64,000 nt of DNA, taken from positions 18,511,764 to 18,575,763 of the forward strand of contig NC_088306.1 of the NCBI RefSeq assembly GCF_032854445.1, read 5' to 3'. The DNA is from Liolophura sinensis (taxonomy: Eukaryota > Mollusca > Polyplacophora > Chitonida > Chitonidae). The notes beneath the pieces were generated by a model. It ran no database searches and was not told the origin of the DNA. It was given only the letters and a program-made list of their open reading frames with translations. Each line of letters opens with the position of its first letter. Positions within the stretch are counted from its first letter, which is position 1. Shown here piece by piece: positions 1-11,269 of this stretch. A program made the position numbers and the translations under genes.

Positions 1-732
1 AACAGATTAAACTCCTTTTCAATTAGTGAATGATCAGTAAGTGATTTATCTGTAGTTTAGAGTCAGGTAAGAACATAGAAACGTGAGATTTTTGACAGGC
101 AGAATTTTGCATTTGTGAAAGGTGTGATTTAATTTCTAATCTTTCTGTTAGATATTTTCCTTGATTCTGATTGGTTTATCTACCATATAAGGCCACTTGG
201 AAGGTGTAGATAATAAGGCCACTTGGAAGGTTTTTGTGAAGTGTGATTGATTACTTCAGGAAAACGTAAGTCTTGGCATCAAAAGTAGCATATTTTTAGG
301 CCGTCATGCTCTTTTAAGTGAAATACAGTAGTTGCAAACACATGTTTGTGAAATGGTGAAAATGCAGTTTTTGTTTGTGCATTAAGGTACAGGTAGGTGC
401 AGGTATATTTCAGGGCCTGGTTGTTCAAAACTGTTTCAAAACTTAATACCAGATTTAACTTTTAGCTAAGCCTTCAATTCTGTACTTAGTACCAAAGTGA
501 TTGCATAACAACATCTTATATATGAACTAAAACTGCTGTTATACTTTGACATCTGCATAGGCTGCTGAGTTTGGCTAAAATTTTAAATATAAAATATGAC
601 TTAAAACCAATATTAACTAAGGCGCTTTTGAACAACTGGGCCCTGGAGTTTTAGGGTGAAAGTTCTGACTGTTTGCCAACAGGCTATTCTCACACCCGAT
701 AACATTATAATGTGTGTACCTGTGTGTTACAG
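1..732 (+). other. Intron sequence of the collagen gene, no exon seen
   Basis: A/T-rich, with no Gly-X-Y coding stretch on the plus strand. A ~19-bp direct duplication (ataaggccacttggaaggt) occurs near 187-231. Nothing else is recognised. Confidence 0.6.
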
Positions 733-867
733 GCCCACGGGGTAATGATGGTGGCCCTGGACAGAACGGTCTGCCTGGGTTAGCTGGTGCTAAAGGTGAG
801 CCGGGCTTACCTGGCCTGCCCGGCTTTGAAGGACGCCCAGGACCACAGGGACCCCCAGGATTGCCAG
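733..867 (+). CDS. COL4A2: COL4 exon: Gly-X-Y triple helix, 135 nt
   Basis: Acceptor ...gtgttacag before 733 and donor gtgagt after 867. It reads as uninterrupted Gly-X-Y ([13 protein letters not shown]...GPPGLPG), 45 codons, with a phase 1 start and end. The upstream exon is not visible in 1-732. Confidence 0.93.
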
Positions 868-3800
868 GTGAGTAGGTTAAGAGTGTCAAAAAAACATTAA
901 AAAACATAGTGTAAAACTGAATTTTCTTTCAATCTGACAAAATTTTCAATGCATAAATTTCAAATAATATAGCACCAATATTTTACTTTTGGATTCAGCA
1001 CATATTTTATGTTCAAAATTAATGTTGAAAAAATGAAAAATGGTATACAATAATAAATGGTATAAAAATAATACAATGGTATAAAATAATAAGTGGCACA
1101 AAAAATAATAAGTAAGAAATAAATTTCAATCCAAGTTTGAATATTGTGCATATTGTTCTAGTGTTTACAGTCTAATTAAATCATAGATATTAAACAGAAT
1201 TATCATACTCCCAGACTTGCAGGCTGATGAGAAAAACATAACATGTTGTATGTTTTCATGGAATAATTTACTCATTTGAAATTATTAATTACACTGTAAA
1301 CACTTGAACCTTATCACAACATGGTGGTGCTAAATTTGAGATTGTTAGCTACACTGTAAACACTTGAACCTGATCACAACATGGTGGTGTTAAATTTGTT
1401 ATTGTTAGCTACACTGTAAACACTTGAACCTGATCACAATATGGTACATGGTGGTGTTAAATTTGAGATTGTTAGCTGCACTGTAAACACTTGAACGTGA
1501 TCACAACATGGTGGTGTTAAATTTGAGATTGTTAGCTACACTGTAAACACTTGAACCTGATCACAATATGGTACATGGTGGTGTTAAATTTGAGATTTTT
1601 AGCTGCACTGTAAACACTTGAACGTGATCACAACATGGTGGTGTTAAATTTGAGATTGTTAGCTACACTGTAAGCACTTTAACATGACCACAACATGTTG
1701 GTGCTAGATTTGATATGGGACTTCACCTGAATGATGGACCTTCAAGGACTAGCTTCCTTAATGCATCACAATGACCCAGGAGCCCCTCACTAATGCAGTT
1801 GCTGTGAGTTCAGTTCCAGCTCATGCTGGTTTCCTCTCTGGTCCTAAGTTGGATGGTCTGCCAGCAACTTGCAAATGGTTGTGAGTTTCCCCTCAGGCCC
1901 TTCTCAGTTTCCTCCCACCATAATGCTGGCCGCAGTATTCTTGGGTGCGGCGTACAGCACCAATCAAATCAACGAACAAGTACTTGACTGGTTGCTGAAG
2001 TAGGCTGATCATCATCCTCATCATCAGGTAGAAGCTGCATGTGGTGGTAATGATGGAGTGTGTTTTTTCAGGTAGAGAAGGACTGCCGGGCTCCTCAGGG
2101 CCTAAGGGTGATCGTGGTGACTCTGGACCCCCAGGACTACCAGGTGTGAGAGGAAGTAAGGGAGAGTCTGGTTTGCCTGGCCTACCTGGACCAGAGGGAC
2201 GTAAAGGTGAGTTTTTGAACTGTGGGGTATTCAGGCTGTCTCAGATGTTCCGAGTTTAATGCTCTGCGATACCATAATCTGTTACCTGGTGTATAAGATA
2301 ACTGCACAGTATGGTGTAAGAGAGTTTTAACTTTTTGAACATCTTTGCTTGATCAATTTCACACAAGAAATATTCTTGCCCTAGGAAAAAAACAATACAT
2401 GTTATAATATATACACAAATAAATATTAAATTAGCACTTTGAAGGGTCAGCTCATCAACAACAATGATGTGAACAAGCAGTTAACTGCACATTGTGTGTC
2501 CTTTGTGACGAAGTCTCCAGTTAGAGATACATTCGTGCATCTGCTCATTTTAGTCAATATATATATACATATATATATAATTCTAGCATGAATATTGAGT
2601 TTCTTTATTTTCACATAGACCATCTACTTTGCCACAAGGCTGGTAAAGAAGTGTAATATTCTAATTTCAATAATACTAATATCTGTCCCAAATTTTAAAC
2701 AAATTAGGAAAATGTGATCTACATGTATATTATTGAGTTATATGTGTTTATGAGTTACCTATGTTAATGAGGTATCTGTGTGAATGAGTTACTGAAGTTA
2801 ATGAGTTACCGAAGTTAATACATTACTTATATTAATGACTTTTTTGAGTTACCTATATTAATGAATTATTTGTGTTTAATGAGTTACCTATGTTAATGAA
2901 TTATTTGTGTTTAATGAGTTACCTATGTTAATGAATTATTTGTGTTTAATGAGTTACCTATGTTAATGAATTATTTGTGTTTAATGAGTTACCTGTGATT
3001 AATCAGTTAACTGTGTTATTGAGCCACATGTTTATGAATTACCTGCGATATGAAGTTACCCATGTGTTTGTTGTGGGCAGGTGACCCTGGTCTACCTGGA
3101 TTACCTGGCCTGAAGGGTGAGCCAGCCAGGTATGAGTGTCTGCGAGCCCCCAAGGGAGATAAGGGTGAGCGTGGTCCCCCAGGAGAGCGCTGTCTGCCAG
3201 GTCCTAAGGGACAGCCAGGTCTACCTGGTCTCCCAGGTAAGAGATCATGTTAGCCCTGTTGTGTCCTTCACACTCACAACAACCAAGGACCGATTTCATG
3301 AAGCTCACATAGTTGAGTAAGCCCTCAACTACCATGACAATGTATGTTGTACAGATATGAAGCACACTTAACTAAGAACGACTTTACACTAAGTAGGCTT
3401 CATGAAACTGACCTCTGAAACATTACAATATTTAAAGGATACTGGAGTCATTTTTATTTCCTAAAATGCAGTTTAGGGTGTGTCTTAACGTACAAAAGCT
3501 AAAAAAAAAAAAAGCTTCTTAGCTTTGATCTAAGGGCGTAAATTGCCTTAAACTACAGTTTTTCTAAGGACATTCTCATATACGGTTCAAATTTATGTAA
3601 TATTCAGTCAAGACGTCAATGGGGATGTCATATTGTTGGAATAAATTTGAAACCATTAACCGAGCAAATGCATGAACAAACTTTTATCATGCACATATAT
3701 GTACTTGAATGCAACCTGGCTCTTGTCACATTTTTAGAGATTGACATGAATGTTATCTGTGTTTTATGCTGGTACTATAATGTTAAACAGGTCAGAAGGG

Positions 3801-6800
3801 CTTACCAGGTCTGAGAGGAGAGGATGGTTTACCTGGTCCTCCAGGTGAACCTGGTTTACCTGGTGATATTGGTCTACAAGGTCCCCCTGGCCAGGATGGT
3901 CTCCCAGGTAAGGATGGTCTCTCCAATTTCCTCACGATCCTGAGGGAAACAGAGATTTGATGTGATTTAATTGGTGTTTAAGCAGTACTCAAGAAAGGGA
4001 AACGTAGAAGCGCTGCTCTACCTAAACTTACATCATATTCACTGATGTTTCTTCCATTCCTTCTGCAACCATTGTATTTATAGTGAAATATCGGCCTGAA
4101 ACCACTGTGTTTTAATTCGGACGTTACCTGTATATGTTAACCCCAGCTGCAATCAGCTTTTTATCATTGGTTTTGAAATATTATATAAATCTACACAATA
4201 CACAAGAATATTTTTCATCCCTTGCAGACAGAGGTGTACACCTCAGTGCGAGGTATAGATCAGGTGTATAAGGGGTGTACAGCTCATGCACACCTCAGTG
4301 TGTATATTATCTGAGGTGTACTGTAGCTCAAGTACACTTCAGCCATATGCCTATACCTCAGATATACCTCACAAACTTTGAACAGTTTTTGAATATAAGA
4401 TAATGTACTCAGATACACCTCAGCAACTTTAAAATAATCAACACAAGGAGGCATAGCCCAGGTAGACCTCAGAAACTTAGAAAGTTTTTGAATAATGAAG
4501 TGATCAAGTATCTGAGGTACACCTCAGCGACAGTTTTAAAGTGAGATTCATAGGATAACATCTTGCATATAATGAATGACAGCATTGTCAAGCAATATAC
4601 AAATGAGGGTGGAGGGTAATGGTACATGTGTAACATGGTGATTGCAGGTCCTCGTGGTCCCCCTGGCCCCTCAGGTCTGCCTGGTGTCCCTGGAGCCGTC
4701 CCACCCACAGGCTTCCTGCTGGTGAGACACAGTCAGACGCCAGAGCTCCCATCATGTCCACGAGGTCTCGTCAAACTGTGGGATGGCTACAGTTTGCTCT
4801 ACATCGAAGGCAACGAGAAATCCCACCACCAGGATTTGGGTAATGTCTCTTTTTTTTAGCGTTTTCTTGAACCTGTTAGCATTCAGGCAGTTTTCTCAGG
4901 TATTGGCAGGATTGTTTCCACTCATCTGTTTGCTAGTGTTGCCACTCACATTGTTAGTGTTGCCACTCAGCATTTTGTAAATGTTGCTGCTCACATTTGT
5001 TAATGTTGCCACTCAGCATTGCTTGTGTTGCTACTCAACATTGCTTGTGTTACCACTCACATTGTTAGTGTTGCCATTCAGCACTTTGCTTGTGTTGCCA
5101 CTCACATTTTTAGTGTGATCATGCAGCATTGCTAATGTTGCCACTCACATTGTTAGTGTTAGCAATCAGCATTGCTTGTGTTGCTACTCACATTTTTAGT
5201 TTGGTCATTCAGCATTTCTAGTAGGTGACAGAAGAAGTGTTCCATTGTTTTGAAGACAAACAGTTCAAAACACAGTTTTAAGAAGTTGTTGCATGCAAAA
5301 TGTGTGTTGTTTTTTTATTCCGGAAAGAAGAGAGCATATTGTGTTTGCCCTAGTAGGCCAAGGACATTTTAGCGTATATTTTGAAAGAGCATAAAGTATT
5401 CTGTCCCAAATTCAGATGAAAGAGCATAAAGTATTCTGTCCCAGATTCAGATGAAAGAGCATAATGTATTCTGTCTGTGATTTAGACGAAAGAGCATAAA
5501 GTATTCTGTCCCAAATTCAGATAAAAGAGCATGAAGTATTCTGTCCCGGATTTAGATGAAAGAGCATAAAGTATTCTGTCCCAGATTTAGATGAAAGAGC
5601 ATAAATTATTATATCCCAGATTTAGATGAAAGGGCATAAATTATTATATCCCAGATTTAGATGAAAGAGCATAAAGTATTCTGTCCCAGATTTAGATGAA
5701 AGAGCATAAAGTATTCTGTCCCAGATTTATGCACTCTATAGCCTAAAGCATGGGTAAATTGTCTGAAATTTTATTTTATATTTCCATTCATTCATTCTAT
5801 ATTTTCATTAAATGGTCCCATGGTCCCTTTAGGAATAAAGAAATAATGAAAGAATAGATTCCATACGTGCCAGTTTGTTTGACCTATGACTGATTGTTGT
5901 GTTCTTAACTTTGCAGGTTGGGCCGGATCCTGTATGTCAAGGTTCAGCACCATGCCATTCCTTTTCTGTAACTTCAACAACGTTTGTAATTACGCCAGTC
6001 GCAATGACAAATCTTATTGGCTGTCTACCAATGCTCCAATTCCCATGATGCCCGTCGGAGCGGAGGAAATCCGTCCCTACATCAGTCGTTGTGTCGTCTG
6101 TGATGCACCTTCAAACATTATCGCAGTTCACAGTCAGTCGCTACAAATTCCAGACTGTCCGAATGGCTGGTCAGGACTCTGGATTGGTTACAGTTTCGCC
6201 ATGGTGAGAAGACATCAAAATACCTCGGGATAAAGCATGTGACGAAATCGCTTTGTGTGAATCATTTGTCTGATGTCAGATGATGATGTGTTCAGAAGGC
6301 TAAACTTGTAATTATCATGTAACTAGCAACTAGTTCAAAAGGCTAAACTTGTAATTATCATGTAACTAGCAACTAGTTCAAAAGGCTAAACTTGTAATTA
6401 TCATGTAACTAACAACTAGTTCAAAAGGTTAAACTTGTAGCTTAACAGTGCTTATACCAGCAGAGGCTAACGGGAATTTCCCTTTATCCAGCTGTTACAG
6501 CATAGATTTCCCGACATTTTATACTTTATGGTATAAAGTACATTTTAGATAAATAGGTAAAGGACAATATATATAATTTCTATTTATTTCTTTATTCACT
6601 TATTTAGAGTCAGATTTAAGAAATTTCCATTATCATTTATGGTTAGGACGGACATATAGATATGTAGATGGAGGAAATATGTAAAATTATGTTTAATTTA
6701 TTGTTCTTTTAATAATAAATAAATAAGACATTCAGATGAAGTCATGTATCTATCCTAAATCTTGTGTGTTTATTTTTTGTAGCACACTGGAGCAGGAGCA

Positions 6801-7043
6801 GGAGGTGGAGGCCAATCCTTGTCCAGCCCTGGCAGCTGTCTAGAGGACTTCCGCGCCACGCCGTTTATTGAGTGTAACGGAGCCCGAGGAACCTGCCACT
6901 ATTTCGCCAACAAATACAGTTTCTGGCTGACAACAGTAGAATATAACCAACAGTTTGGTGACCCGCGTCCAGAGACACTTAAAGCAGGCAATTTGAGGAC
7001 GCGTGTCAGTCGCTGTCAAGTCTGCTCCAGAAATGTACGTTAA
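733..7043 (+). CDS. COL4A2: Collagen type IV alpha-2-class chain, 3' part (7 exons: triple-helix end plus complete NC1)
   Basis: Network-forming basement membrane collagen, secreted and assembled extracellularly as a heterotrimer. Exons are 733-867, 2072-2206, 3081-3236, 3791-3907, 4648-4839, 5917-6203 and 6783-7043, all with GT-AG borders. They join in one frame to 426 residues ending in TAA. The first four exons are Gly-X-Y repeats with introns splitting a glycine codon after its first base, as is usual for type IV and unlike fibrillar collagens. The last three encode an NC1 (two C4 repeats) with 12 cysteines. Motifs such as [17 protein letters not shown] and NKYSFWLTT match the vertebrate alpha-2 (even) class better than alpha-1. 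The 5' end is outside the window; in many animals an alpha-1 partner lies head-to-head upstream, which cannot be checked here. Calling it alpha-2 class is inference from recalled family motifs. Confidence 0.95.
1278..1713. repeat. 60-bp tandem repeat, 7 copies, in a collagen intron
   Basis: The key core acactgtaaacacttgaac recurs at about 1291, 1351, 1411, 1478, 1538, 1605 and 1665. Spacings are 60, 60, 67, 60, 67 and 60 bp; the 67-bp copies carry an extra tacatgg. Copies are nearly identical. Confidence 0.9.
1745..1985 (+). mobile_element. SINE copy (tRNA-headed family 1), diverged
   Basis: It contains the family landmarks ccaggagcccctcac, gttccagctcatgctgg, cctcccaccataatgctgg and a degenerate tail caccaatcaaatcaa. 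About 10 related copies lie in the window. Confidence 0.75.
2072..2206 (+). CDS. COL4A2: COL4 exon: Gly-X-Y triple helix, 135 nt
   Basis: Acceptor tgttttttcag and donor gtgagt. It is an uninterrupted Gly-X-Y run rich in Lys and Asp ([12 protein letters not shown]). It has the same 135-nt length and phases as the previous exon, consistent with exon duplication within the gene. Confidence 0.93.
2738..3010. repeat. 35-bp A/T-rich tandem repeat in a collagen intron
   Basis: gagttacct recurs at 2846, 2881, 2916, 2951 and 2986, exactly 35 bp apart. Degenerate shorter copies precede from about 2738. Confidence 0.9.
3081..3236 (+). CDS. COL4A2: COL4 exon: triple helix with a cysteine-bearing interruption, 156 nt
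   Basis: Acceptor ttgtgggcag and donor gtaaga. Gly-X-Y is broken at [14 protein letters not shown] and again at GERCLPG, each break carrying one cysteine. Paired cysteines in helix interruptions are known in type IV collagens and can form an intrachain disulfide. That pairing here is inference. Confidence 0.92.
3290..3418. mobile_element. Small MITE-like fold-back element (tttcatgaa family)
   Basis: It begins gatttcatgaagctc and ends in the near-complement taggcttcatgaaac, with the internal motif taagccctcaactaccatg. The same layout recurs at 9348-9478 and 26090-26216. Confidence 0.7.
3791..3907 (+). CDS. COL4A2: COL4 exon: Gly-X-Y triple helix, 117 nt
   Basis: Acceptor tgttaaacag and donor gtaagg. 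It encodes 39 codons of perfect Gly-X-Y ([19 protein letters not shown]...) and is the last purely helical exon before the NC1 junction. Confidence 0.93.
4235..4530. repeat. Degenerate repeats of aggtatacctcag-like palindromic words
   Basis: Variants of (t)gaggtgtacctcag and atacctcag recur about a dozen times without a fixed period, in the intron before the first NC1 exon. The words are self-complementary. Confidence 0.5.
4648..4839 (+). CDS. COL4A2: COL4 exon: end of triple helix and start of NC1, 192 nt
   Basis: Acceptor gtgattgcag and donor gtaatg. A short Gly-X-Y run ([17 protein letters not shown]) leads into the NC1 start [10 protein letters not shown]...[16 protein letters not shown], the standard first strand of the C4 repeat. 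It ends QDLG, with the glycine codon split by the intron. Confidence 0.95.
4905..5225. repeat. Degenerate ~20/43-bp tandem repeat in a collagen intron
   Basis: Alternating units of gttagtgttgccactcac and cagcattgcttgtgttgc, with substitutions and variable spacing. Confidence 0.75.
5383..5735. repeat. 35-bp tandem repeat, about 10 copies, in a collagen intron
   Basis: gaaagagcataa recurs every 35 bp from 5383 (5383, 5418, 5453 and on). The unit continues with agtattctgtcccagatt. Its sequence is unrelated to the 35-bp array at 2738-3010. Confidence 0.9.
5917..6203 (+). CDS. COL4A2: COL4 exon: NC1 first C4 repeat and start of the second, 287 nt
   Basis: Acceptor aactttgcag and donor gtgaga. 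Key motifs are [34 protein letters not shown] and RPYISRC, then HSQ...IPDCPNGW, the second C4 start. The methionine in PMMPV corresponds to Met93 of the sulfilimine cross-link between NC1 trimers. Confidence 0.96.
6290..6440. repeat. 43-bp tandem repeat, 4 copies, in the last collagen intron
   Basis: gttcaaaaggctaaacttg recurs at 6290 (one mismatch), 6333, 6376 and 6419. The last copy is partial. Confidence 0.9.
6783..7043 (+). CDS. COL4A2: COL4 terminal exon: NC1 second C4 repeat and stop, 261 nt
   Basis: Acceptor tttttgtag. It encodes the Gly-rich [12 protein letters not shown] linker, [32 protein letters not shown], then [10 protein letters not shown] and [11 protein letters not shown], followed by TAA. 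The lysine in TLKAG corresponds to the Hyl211 partner of the sulfilimine bond, so both residues are retained. Confidence 0.96.
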   Translation, partial: HTGAGAGGGGQSLSSPGSCLEDFRATPFIECNGARGTCHYFANKYSFWLTTVEYNQQFGDPRPETLKAGNLRTRVSRCQVCSRNVR

Positions 7044-7075
7044 GAGGAGACAATTCAACTGGTTTTAGAGTTAAT

Positions 7076-7081
7076 AATAAA
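7076..7081 (+). promoter_or_regulatory. Candidate poly(A) signal AATAAA of the collagen gene
   Basis: AATAAA lies 33 nt after the collagen stop codon. Use of this site would give a very short 3' UTR. Later AATAAA hexamers at 7904-7909 and 8748-8753 are alternatives, so the true 3' end is not decided by sequence alone. Confidence 0.4.
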
Positions 7082-8886
7082 TACATAAATGTTTACTTCG
7101 GTCTCATAGTGTCAAAACAGGTAACAGGACTTCTGCTTCAATCACCAAATGCACTTTGGACACACTGGACTGTATATTTCAAGCTGTGGAGGTCAAACTA
7201 ACCTTTCACTTTGCTGTAAATTACCGTACACTGTTCCTTTGATATTTACATGTTGTTTACATGACATAAGCAAATCATGATATTATTATAAGTGGGGTTT
7301 TTTTTTGTGTGTGTATCTCTATAAATAACGGCATTTTCACTGAAATGTGCCTTAAAACTGACTATTGGTGCTAAAAAGTATGTAGTTTAAATATCGGTAT
7401 TATAGGTAGAATATTTTGTTATATACCTGTTTTTAGTGAAGAATTTGTACTGCTCATTTGTTAGAGGGTGTAACCATAGTGATTAATCCAGAACAGCAGC
7501 ATCCCTGGATTTTTTTGTCTGTTAATCTACATGGCGAACATGTTCCCTACACAAAATGGCCGCCATGCCACACAGCATGCCCTTGTGAGTCCGTAAGATG
7601 ACTCGCCTCATTCTGGATGTACAGTAATGATATGCGTGAATCACAGCGACAGCATCACTGTGATCTGTATAATTAACACTGCCAAATATTTTACACAAAA
7701 TGTGTCTCAACTCACATATTTCTTTGTTTTTTTGTTTTTCCCTCCTTTGTGTTTTTTTTCCTTTCTGTATTTTTTTTTTCTGTATTTTTCCTGTGTTGTG
7801 TATTTTCTTTGTCTCGTTCAGTAGGAGGAAGTCTCTATCAGGCCCTGGTTTCATGTCCTGCCGGCCACACCCTCTTTCTCAATATGATAATGTGATGTGT
7901 AATAATAAAACAAAACATGCTCATTTCTCCATACGCAGGAGTTGTCTTCCCTTTTCTAAGAGTTATTCCCCTTTGTTTTTAGGCCAACAAGAAAATTATG
8001 TAAACCGATATCATACAAGCACAAGCTAGCTACTCTGCAAATATCATTCAGGAATTCCAAATTGTGTCGGCATTTTTCTGTGCCAGGCATTGAATTCAAG
8101 AATTTTGAGTTGTGGTGAAGTGAAAGCTGGTAGCGTCTTTGTTGTGGAAGGAATTCAGAAAGATATTTTCGCAAGGTAGTTTGATGAATACGAGTTCAAA
8201 AGAATCTCTGACTAGCTTCTGTTTACGGCCACGTTTTTTTTTATGATCACAAATTCAGTATTGCAGAACATGTGAACACATTACAGATGTGATTGTTTTT
8301 TACTTGTGCATTGATGATTCAGTATGAAAAAGTAGGAAAAATTTTAAGATAATGTTAATTGCATATATTAAAATTGATATTTCACGAAAAGGAAACAAAG
8401 TTCATGTTTAATTTGGAAATACTGGAAGGTTTGTGATGAACAAATGATCAAGAAACATGGGAATAAATCTGAGAAATTGTGATTCCTTCAATGGTTGGTT
8501 TGGTTTCTCAGTTGCTAAAGCAACGCTGGTCATGGAAAGATTTTTAGTCTGTATTGCTTGTTGGCTGGTTTTTCGGATGCCAAAACAACATAGTGGTGAA
8601 AGAAAGACTTCCAGTATCCATGGTATTGCTGGTTATGTTAGAACATGGTACCCATTTTAAGAGCCTGTTGCAGTATCCCTAGGCCCACGGGCTCACATGG
8701 ACCCCTCAGTGGAACAGCCCAGGCTCTGGGGACATTGTCAGTTTTAAAATAAAGATTATGTTGGTGATAAACAAGTTGATCTGAAATTTTTTTTTTTATA
8801 GTTGTATTTACACATTCGAAACCGAATAAATCGGGATCAAGTTTTATGACAGAATATGAGTATCGATACTGACATTATTATTTAAA

Positions 8887-8955
8887 CCGCCGCCGTCGTA
8901 TAAGTGAAATATTGTTGAGTACGGCGTAAGACACCAATCAAATAAATAAATGAAT
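8887..8955 (+). mobile_element. SINE family 1, 3' fragment
   Basis: The segment gccgccgtcgtataagtg...gagtacggcg...caccaatcaaataaataaa matches the tail of the family-1 SINE. The head is missing (5' truncation). Confidence 0.75.
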
Positions 8956-9347
8956 TATTTGAACCAGATGAGGTCTGGGCTTGAATTTCACTCCATCATT
9001 TACGTGCACATAAAAGCCGCCGCGTTACGACCACCGGGTACACGCAATCCACAGCCGGATGTTTCTTTACCTTTGTACACTTAAGCACACTTCAGTAGGA
9101 TAGGCCTACATTGTGGCGCCACTATACCAGACTGACATCGGGTTCATTTCTTCGTCAAATCATGAGCTTATCAGTCATGTAAGGCGAAATCACGCTATAG
9201 AGCGAGATTTATAGGTTATCGGGTAGACACGTGGTGTCATTCCTATCATACTGAATAAAATTCAATATTACATGAACTATATCCCAAACCATGCCCCAAA
9301 ACTGGCCATCATGGTACTTCCTTGCTTGGCGTTCAGGGGCTGGTTTC

Positions 9348-9478
9348 ATCAAGCTCGTTTAACTGAGTAAGCCCTTAACTACCATGGCAATGTAAGTTGT
9401 CGAGATATAGAGGGCACTTAGCAAAGGGCAACCATGGGGGCAACTTAACATTAAGTAAGCTTCATGAAACCGGTCCCA
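9348..9478. mobile_element. Small MITE-like fold-back element (tttcatgaa family)
   Basis: Starts ggctggtttcatcaagctc and ends gcttcatgaaaccggtccc, near-complementary ends. The interior shares taagcccttaactaccatgg with the copies at 3290 and 26090. Confidence 0.75.
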
Positions 9479-9670
9479 GTTAGTTCTGCTTGACGGCATC
9501 TTCGCTCCGATATGATTTTGAAGTCACCATATAATGCAAATTAGACTACGTTCAGTTAAAAGGAAAAGACCTTCCAAGCACAGGGTACAGTTTCACAACA
9601 CGGCGTACGACATTTTTTTATCGTCCGATATTTTGTACGTCTCTATTACCGTAGCATTGTCCTATACAAA

Positions 9671-9900
9671 GTGTGTCCCAGAAGTCACGCCCCATCCTGA
9701 TTTTCATTTTTTTTGTGTTTCAGATTTAATACTGATTTTCATTTTTTTTCTCTCTTTCAGAGTTAATTATGGCTAATAAACTAACATTACAAGAAAGAGC
9801 TGAATTGGTTTTTTATGTCTGGAAGAGATGGGGCAACACACTGCTCTGTAGCTGAAGCATTCAACCTCGACCTGGATGGTGCGCGACTTCTGGGACACCA
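9671..9900 (+). mobile_element. Tc1/mariner-like MITE with terminal inverted repeats and a transposase N-terminal remnant
   Basis: The ends gtgtgtcccagaagtcacgc (9671) and gcgcgacttctgggacacc (9881-9899) are inverted repeats of the gtgtcccagaagtc type. Inside, an ATG at 9769 opens MANKLTLQERAELVF, and a shifted frame continues SGRDGATHCSVAEAFNLD. This resembles the helix-turn-helix start of a mariner-type transposase. Length is ~230 bp, so the catalytic domain is absent and the reading frame is broken. Family assignment is inference from end and N-terminal motifs. Confidence 0.65.
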
Positions 9901-10645
9901 TGTATATGTGTGATTATCGTACAAATACGACATCTTTGTCAAACTGGGTCATGGCCCTAGCAACATGACAAACTAATAAAGGATTAACAAATTGTGAGGA
10001 TTATAAAGGATTAACAAATTCCTGACGACATTTCGGTGCAATTTCTATGACATCTTTTTCAAGTCATTCTCACCCCTGAAATCCTTTTTAAGTCATGAAT
10101 GTATGTATTTATATGTAATGTAGATTTTGAGTATATAAGTATATAAAATAATTGTGGCCCTTTGGCCACATGCTGTGAAGCATATGCAAATAAACGTAAA
10201 ACCATTTTTTGATGACAAATACAATGGAGTCTCAACACCGTTGCAGTCTCTCCATGGGTTTGTTGTATATACAGGAACACGACTCTCCAAACTCCAGTGT
10301 GACTACAAAGATGTAGAAAATCAAGAAAAGCTCACGCGATTTTATATGCTATATTCCTGATGGTATTCCCGGTTGTTGATTGTCAAGAGTGACACATTCC
10401 TATATATGGCTGAATTGTGAAATCCCACGATCGAATGACGAAATGCGAGGGAATTAGCTTATAATTCACACTGTCTACACTAAAAGCCACAACAGTCTAT
10501 CAAAACAAACAAAACCATCCCTTAATGTACAGAACGCGGAATGGATCGCATTAGTCTCCACTTGCCTTTTACACAGTTCACTGACTCGAGACTCATTTTT
10601 CAACTCTGGTTCATATACAACGAAGGGTAAATATATATAGAAGTG

Positions 10646-10647
<2 letters not shown>

Positions 10648-10697
<50 letters not shown>
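10648..10697. repeat. (AT)n microsatellite, about 50 bp
   Basis: Uninterrupted alternating AT. Confidence 0.97.
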
Positions 10698-10698
<1 letters not shown>

Positions 10699-11269
10699 CT
10701 CAAAATCAACATACATTGTACTTGTGCCATACCGAAAAGCACACATAAGTGTGCGGTACATCAATGTTGTAGGTCTACTATCAGTAGAGCTTTACTAACA
10801 CAGAACATTCGAGGTTTCGGAATCAACGGTTGTTTACCGCAGATAAACAAATCATATTGATCTGATGCACACAGACTAAATGCAAACACCTCAGTTTCAT
10901 CACAAAGAGCAATTAATCTCCCTATACCTGACGTTATGAGCCCTATAACCTAGGTAAATAGGCCTACAGCAGACACATAAAAACCCTGTAACGAGCTCGT
11001 GCGAACATTGCATTTTGCTCGTGGACAGCAACTGCGCAGGACGTTTGAATATGAATGTACGCTCATGGCTGTCAAACGTTTTTGTATCAGGCGTATAACA
11101 TGCCGTATTGTTAGGGGTTGATATATGGTCACATGATAGTTTTTGACCGCATTCAGTGTCCACAGCGAGAAGAAAACTATTTTGTTCTTCTGCCAAGAAC
11201 ACACGGAATCAGAATACAAGATGTCAACACAAATCACCTGACGTATACTGTGATATTCACGCAACCCAC

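Larger units (their letters stand above)
7044..11269. other. Intergenic region between the collagen and GPCR genes
   Basis: No convincing protein-coding gene on either strand. It holds T-rich tracts (7720-7800), a SINE tail (8887-8955), a fold-back MITE (9348-9478), a Tc1/mariner-like remnant (9671-9900) and an (AT)n tract (10648-10697). Short open frames here have no recognisable domain. Confidence 0.6.

Noticed and set aside
1278-6440. Regularly spaced direct repeats that could suggest a CRISPR array
   Set aside because: The repeats are contiguous tandem units without unique spacers and lie in the introns of an animal collagen gene.
7522-8174. Several 65-110 residue open frames downstream of the collagen gene
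   Set aside because: Low complexity (F/S-rich from a T-rich tract, K/E-rich on the other strand), no recognisable domain, no splice context.
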